From positions 11,028,499 through 11,092,498 of the forward strand of contig NC_092565.1 of assembly GCF_037975245.1 (NCBI RefSeq): a DNA stretch of 64,000 nucleotides, in the 5' to 3' direction. The DNA is from Apostichopus japonicus (lineage: Eukaryota > Echinodermata > Holothuroidea > Aspidochirotida > Stichopodidae). This document shows positions 60,701 to 64,000 of the stretch, in pieces (position 1 is the stretch's first letter; the number at the start of each line of letters is the position of its first letter). The position numbers were made by a program, and so were the translations under genes. A model generated the notes under the pieces. That model saw only the letters and a program-made list of their open reading frames with translations, did no database searches and had not been told where the DNA came from.

Positions 60701-61181
60701 TGATACAATGGGGGCTGCACACATTATAATCAAGTCACATAATGTGATACAATGGGGGCTGCACACATCAAATCACATAATGTGATACAATGGGGTTTGC
60801 ACACATTTTAATCAAGTCAGATAATGTTATACAGTGGGGTCTGCACACATTTTAATCAAGTCACCTAATTTAATACAATGGGGGCTGCACACATTTTTGA
60901 ATCAAGCCACATAATGTAATACAATGGGGTCTGCACATATTGTAATCAAGTCACATAATGTAACACAATGGGGCTGCACACATTCAAATCAAGTTACATA
61001 ATGTAATACAATGGGGGCTGCACACATTTTAATAAAGTCACATAATGTGATACAATGGGGGCTTCACACACTTTAATCAAGTCACATAATGTGATACAAT
61101 GGGGGCTGCAAACATTTTAATCGGGTTACATAATGTTATACAATGGGGGCTGCACACATTTTAATCAAGTCACATAATGTG
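57771..61181. repeat. 44-bp minisatellite, about 77 copies, with higher-order structure
   Basis: The monomer is about 44 bp: ATACAATGGGGGCTGCACAC, then ATTTTAATCAAGTCACATAATGTG. Variants (GGGGTCTGC, TCAGATAATGTTA, ACAACGGGGG, ATTCAAATCAAGTT) recur in the same order. A block at about 58790 reappears about 613 bp later (near 59404), and blocks carrying ACAAGGGGGGC recur at about 59760, 60060, 60317 and 60575. It lies in the presumed intron downstream of exon 5. No protein-like open frame. Confidence 0.92.
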
Positions 61182-63397
61182 AGACAAACATTTGTATTGA
61201 ATGAGTGCAGTTGTTAAATGTTATGTCCCACCCCCACCCCACTCCTGGAAAGAAGTATCCCTAACTGTGATGAAATATCACTTAGTCATATTCAGGCTTA
61301 CCGAAGGCGATGGAGTACAACAGAGTTGAGGAGAGTGGAATTTTCCGAACGTTAAAGAATACATCAAGTTTATTTCCTTCGTCCTCAGATTCAGTGTAAA
61401 ATACATTTGGTGAATATTGTAAGGATAACAAGCTTGTTCCTTTTTTCCTAGAATTGAATAAGTATTAACGCAAAGCAAAATTGCTCTTTTACCCATCATG
61501 AAATTAGCTGTGCAGTTACTAGTGTATTGGAAACAATATTTTACCTGCCATTAGTTTTGCCATATGAAACTGAATTATTTTAATTTTTTTAGAGGAAAAT
61601 CTTGAAAAGGCTGGTGTAACAATATTATCGTCGGGTCGGGTCAGATCTTTCTGGAAACCCTACACATAAAGAGACTAGGAGAGAATTGGTCAGGGAGGAT
61701 AGGAGAGGGGGGGGGGATCTTGGTGGAATATTTAGGGACATTGTAGTTATTGTGTGTTGTTCTCCATCTCAATTAAAGACCTGTAATTTATTTGTAAATA
61801 AACACCCAGTTACTTAGTATATTGCTGTTTTGGATGCAGCCAGCGGTGGGACCTAGATTCCCCATCTATTAGATTTAGTCTGTATCCCCACTAAAACACA
61901 TATCCAGTACCACTAAACCCACTCCGAACTCTGTTGCTCCATTTACCTGAGAGAATCTTGCTATGAAATTGACTGACTTGCTACACAGGTGCAAAGATAT
62001 TTGGCCCTTTTTTTTCCAATTAACAGAAACTCTAGTATTATCATCAATATAATGATAAACAAAATGGAGAAACTTTCAGCACATGTATTCAAAATAGTAA
62101 ACACTTATTGCCTCCACTCCACTCTCCACTTTAATATTCTTGCTTTGCTTTCTGATTATGGTCAGATGTGAGATGTAGTACATTTCTCCATCCGTGTTAT
62201 TGTCAGATAATGATATGAGAATCAGAATTAATAAAATTGTAAAAGAAATGTTTCCTTCTTCGACAGCATGACTTCATATCCCTCACATCTTCAGTATCTA
62301 CCTAAATGACAAATGTAGGCTGAATTTTAGACACAATTATGTCGTAGTCCACCAGAACAAGGTTAATTTGAGGTTTTATACTCATACACTGCTGATCCAG
62401 TTTCAAGCTATTCACCTTTAAAATATGCTAAACCTCTGGTATGTTCCTTTAAAGGCTAACTTGATGATGTTATCAGCTCTTCTAGTACAGGCTTTAATGT
62501 TAATGTTAACCCATTGCTTTACATAAATTCTAATAACTCATTCAACCAAAGCATGTTCCTTTAACTTGATATTAAAACAACAACACCCTTGCACCCATTG
62601 AATGAAAATTAAACACCATCTGTTCAAAAGTTGACAAACACCATCTGTTCAAAAGTTGACAAATTTGTACTACCACTGTAAACATGTCATTTGAGACAGG
62701 TAAAACTATATTAGTGATCTTGTGTTGGATCTGAGGAACTGAGCTAAATGGTTAAAGTATTAGACTAAATAGTCTTGTCACTCTAAACCTGAACATGAAC
62801 CTCGGCAAATAAAAGGGTCATTCCCTCAAAATTAAGAGGGGCATAAAAAATCCAGCCTGGCCTGTAAACACTGTTTTTCAACAGTTCACAACAAATTAAC
62901 CTCATCTTTTTTATAAAGTTTTCCTTCATGTCTTTCCATTGTAATATAGCTTTTAAATCTATTGCAAATCAAATACTTTTGGCCTTCATGTTTTAATATA
63001 TTCCTTCTTTTTTTTTAGATTTTTATTTTTACATTTTATAATAATATTCTGTAGCTACTGTAGTTGATACAACAATACTAGACATTTTACTAGTAGATGG
63101 GTTATAAATGAAGAAAAAATATTGACATTTCTGACAAAACATAAGTTAGGGAAATCATTAAATGTTCTTACATATCTTTCTGTGGCTCTGACCCCCTCCC
63201 ACCAAGAAAGTGTTACTCCCCCCACCCCCTCCCTTCACCCAAAGCAGTCCGTGTTCGCCCTTAAAATTATTGGTTAAATTGACTCATTCGAGTCTTCAAA
63301 TGTAATATGCATGATCTACACTTTATGCAGAGTACTTTTTCTACATGGCTTGTGTATTCCTATCTAGTAATTTTCTCTCATACTCTTTTTTTGACAG
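61182..63397. other. Non-coding, probable intron or intergenic
   Basis: Contains a 25-bp direct duplication (ACCATCTGTTCAAAAGTTGAC, cut here to its core) at about 62611-62660, a G-run near 61707 and C-runs near 61230 and 63218. No exon with good splice sites was identified, although one is needed here if 63398 belongs to gene B. Ends in CTCTTTTTTTGACAG. Confidence 0.4.
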
Positions 63398-63784
63398 AAC
63401 CACCTATGGTGTGCACCATGGAACAGCTCCCCGAGAGACCTCCAGAAGACTTAAATTTGGAAGAGACTTTGGAAGATGACGAAACATCAGACAGAGACAA
63501 TAAATTGGAATCCCAAGCCCCTTTAGCCAATTCAGATCCCTTCTCTAGTCTCATTATGGACTTGAAATCCTCCATCTCATCTGCGAGTAAAGTACGGTCT
63601 CACTCGAACCAGATCAGGAAAGGCTTACTATGCGATAACCTCCTGAAGGCTGAAGAAGACAGAAAAGTTCGTTCCAATTCTGGTAGCGACGTGCCGAACG
63701 CTTCATCAATCCAAAGAGACAAGCCGATGGAAGTTTCCTCCAAAGGCATTAGAAATAGGACTAAAGTTGAAGAAGAATCGGAAA
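63398..63784 (+). CDS. Candidate exon F, acidic/Ser-rich disordered protein segment
   Basis: A long open segment after a strong polypyrimidine-AG acceptor. It reads PPMVCTMEQLPERPPEDLNL, EETLEDDETSDRD, then a Ser/Lys-rich part (SSLIMDLKSSISSASK, KVRSHSNQIRKGLLCDNLLK, KVRSNSGSD), ending near VEEESES. The 3' end is uncertain. A GTGATA donor at 63785 is one option, before TATA-rich DNA. KVRSHSN and KVRSNSG look like a repeated phospho-type motif. The incoming phase (one base needed) does not fit exon 5 directly, so either an exon is missed or this is another gene. The family is not recognised. Confidence 0.6.
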
Positions 63785-64000
63785 GTGATATATGTATATA
63801 TGTATATATGATATGCAGTTTTTTTCCTTGAAATAGCAAGAGCTAAAATGGAGAATACTGTTATGAAAGCTGTACTTAAAACGCTTGAAAAATTGCTTTC
63901 CTAAATTTAAGGAACATTTTGGCAGATTTTTTCTGGTGAAATCTATCTACATTTCATGCATAGTCTTGAATACTTCTGCAATACCATAAGACCATCTCTG
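63785..64000. other. Non-coding, window end
   Basis: Starts with TATATGTA repeats. No further coding is seen. Confidence 0.4.

Overview
The window is animal nuclear DNA, AT-rich with long introns. It contains GT/AG-bounded short exons, a BEL/Pao LTR retrotransposon, several TIR elements, minisatellites and vertebrate-type telomeric repeats (CCCTAA)n. These features, and the style of the dispersed repeats, suggest a marine invertebrate such as an echinoderm, another invertebrate deuterostome or a mollusc. The species cannot be fixed from the sequence.

Region 1 (1-10467) holds the 3' end of a forward-strand gene. Its candidate exons are at 1384-1443, 2512-2616, 3116-3324 and 3614-3706, and its proline-rich, basic C-terminal tail carries two PxLPxK SH3-ligand motifs. 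It is followed by non-coding DNA with small repeats, an inverted repeat at 7356-7456 and a decayed non-LTR reverse transcriptase at 9504-9800.

Region 2 (10468-41565) is the striking part. Eight complete units and one partial unit of a composite satellite stand head to tail from 10777 to 39363. Each unit is a 2366-bp core, nearly identical from unit to unit, that houses one uninterrupted telomeric tract. The tracts are 212, 120, 234, 228, 149, 90, 297 and 63 hexamers long, and 3 plus a variant in the last partial unit. The core contains a 37-bp minisatellite that leads into the telomeric tract, two diverged paralogous halves, a family of short subrepeats and three segments derived from the 5' end of U2 snRNA. 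A 22-23-bp minisatellite (GTTTAGGGTAGTAGCACC type) lies on both sides of the array, and a reverse-complement copy of its motif sits at the exit of every telomeric tract. The layout resembles amplification of a telomere-containing circle or template (ALT-like) at an internal site.

Region 3 (41566-64000) carries a forward-strand split gene. Its exons at 45366-45628, 47859-47966, 48312-48404, 56511-56567 and 57544-57652 join in consistent phase. It encodes a UBZ4-like zinc finger, a Ser-rich linker and a UIM-like helix, but three single lesions break the frame, so it is either a decaying gene or affected by consensus errors. A young BEL/Pao element (48529-55093, minus strand, 5-bp CCACA target duplication) sits in one of its introns. 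Three non-autonomous TIR elements lie nearby: 44065-45242, 46256-47250 with an 8-bp target duplication, and 55689-56302 with TTAA. A 3.4-kb minisatellite of about 44-bp monomers fills the intron after 57652. A further coding exon at 63398-63784 may belong to the same or to another gene.
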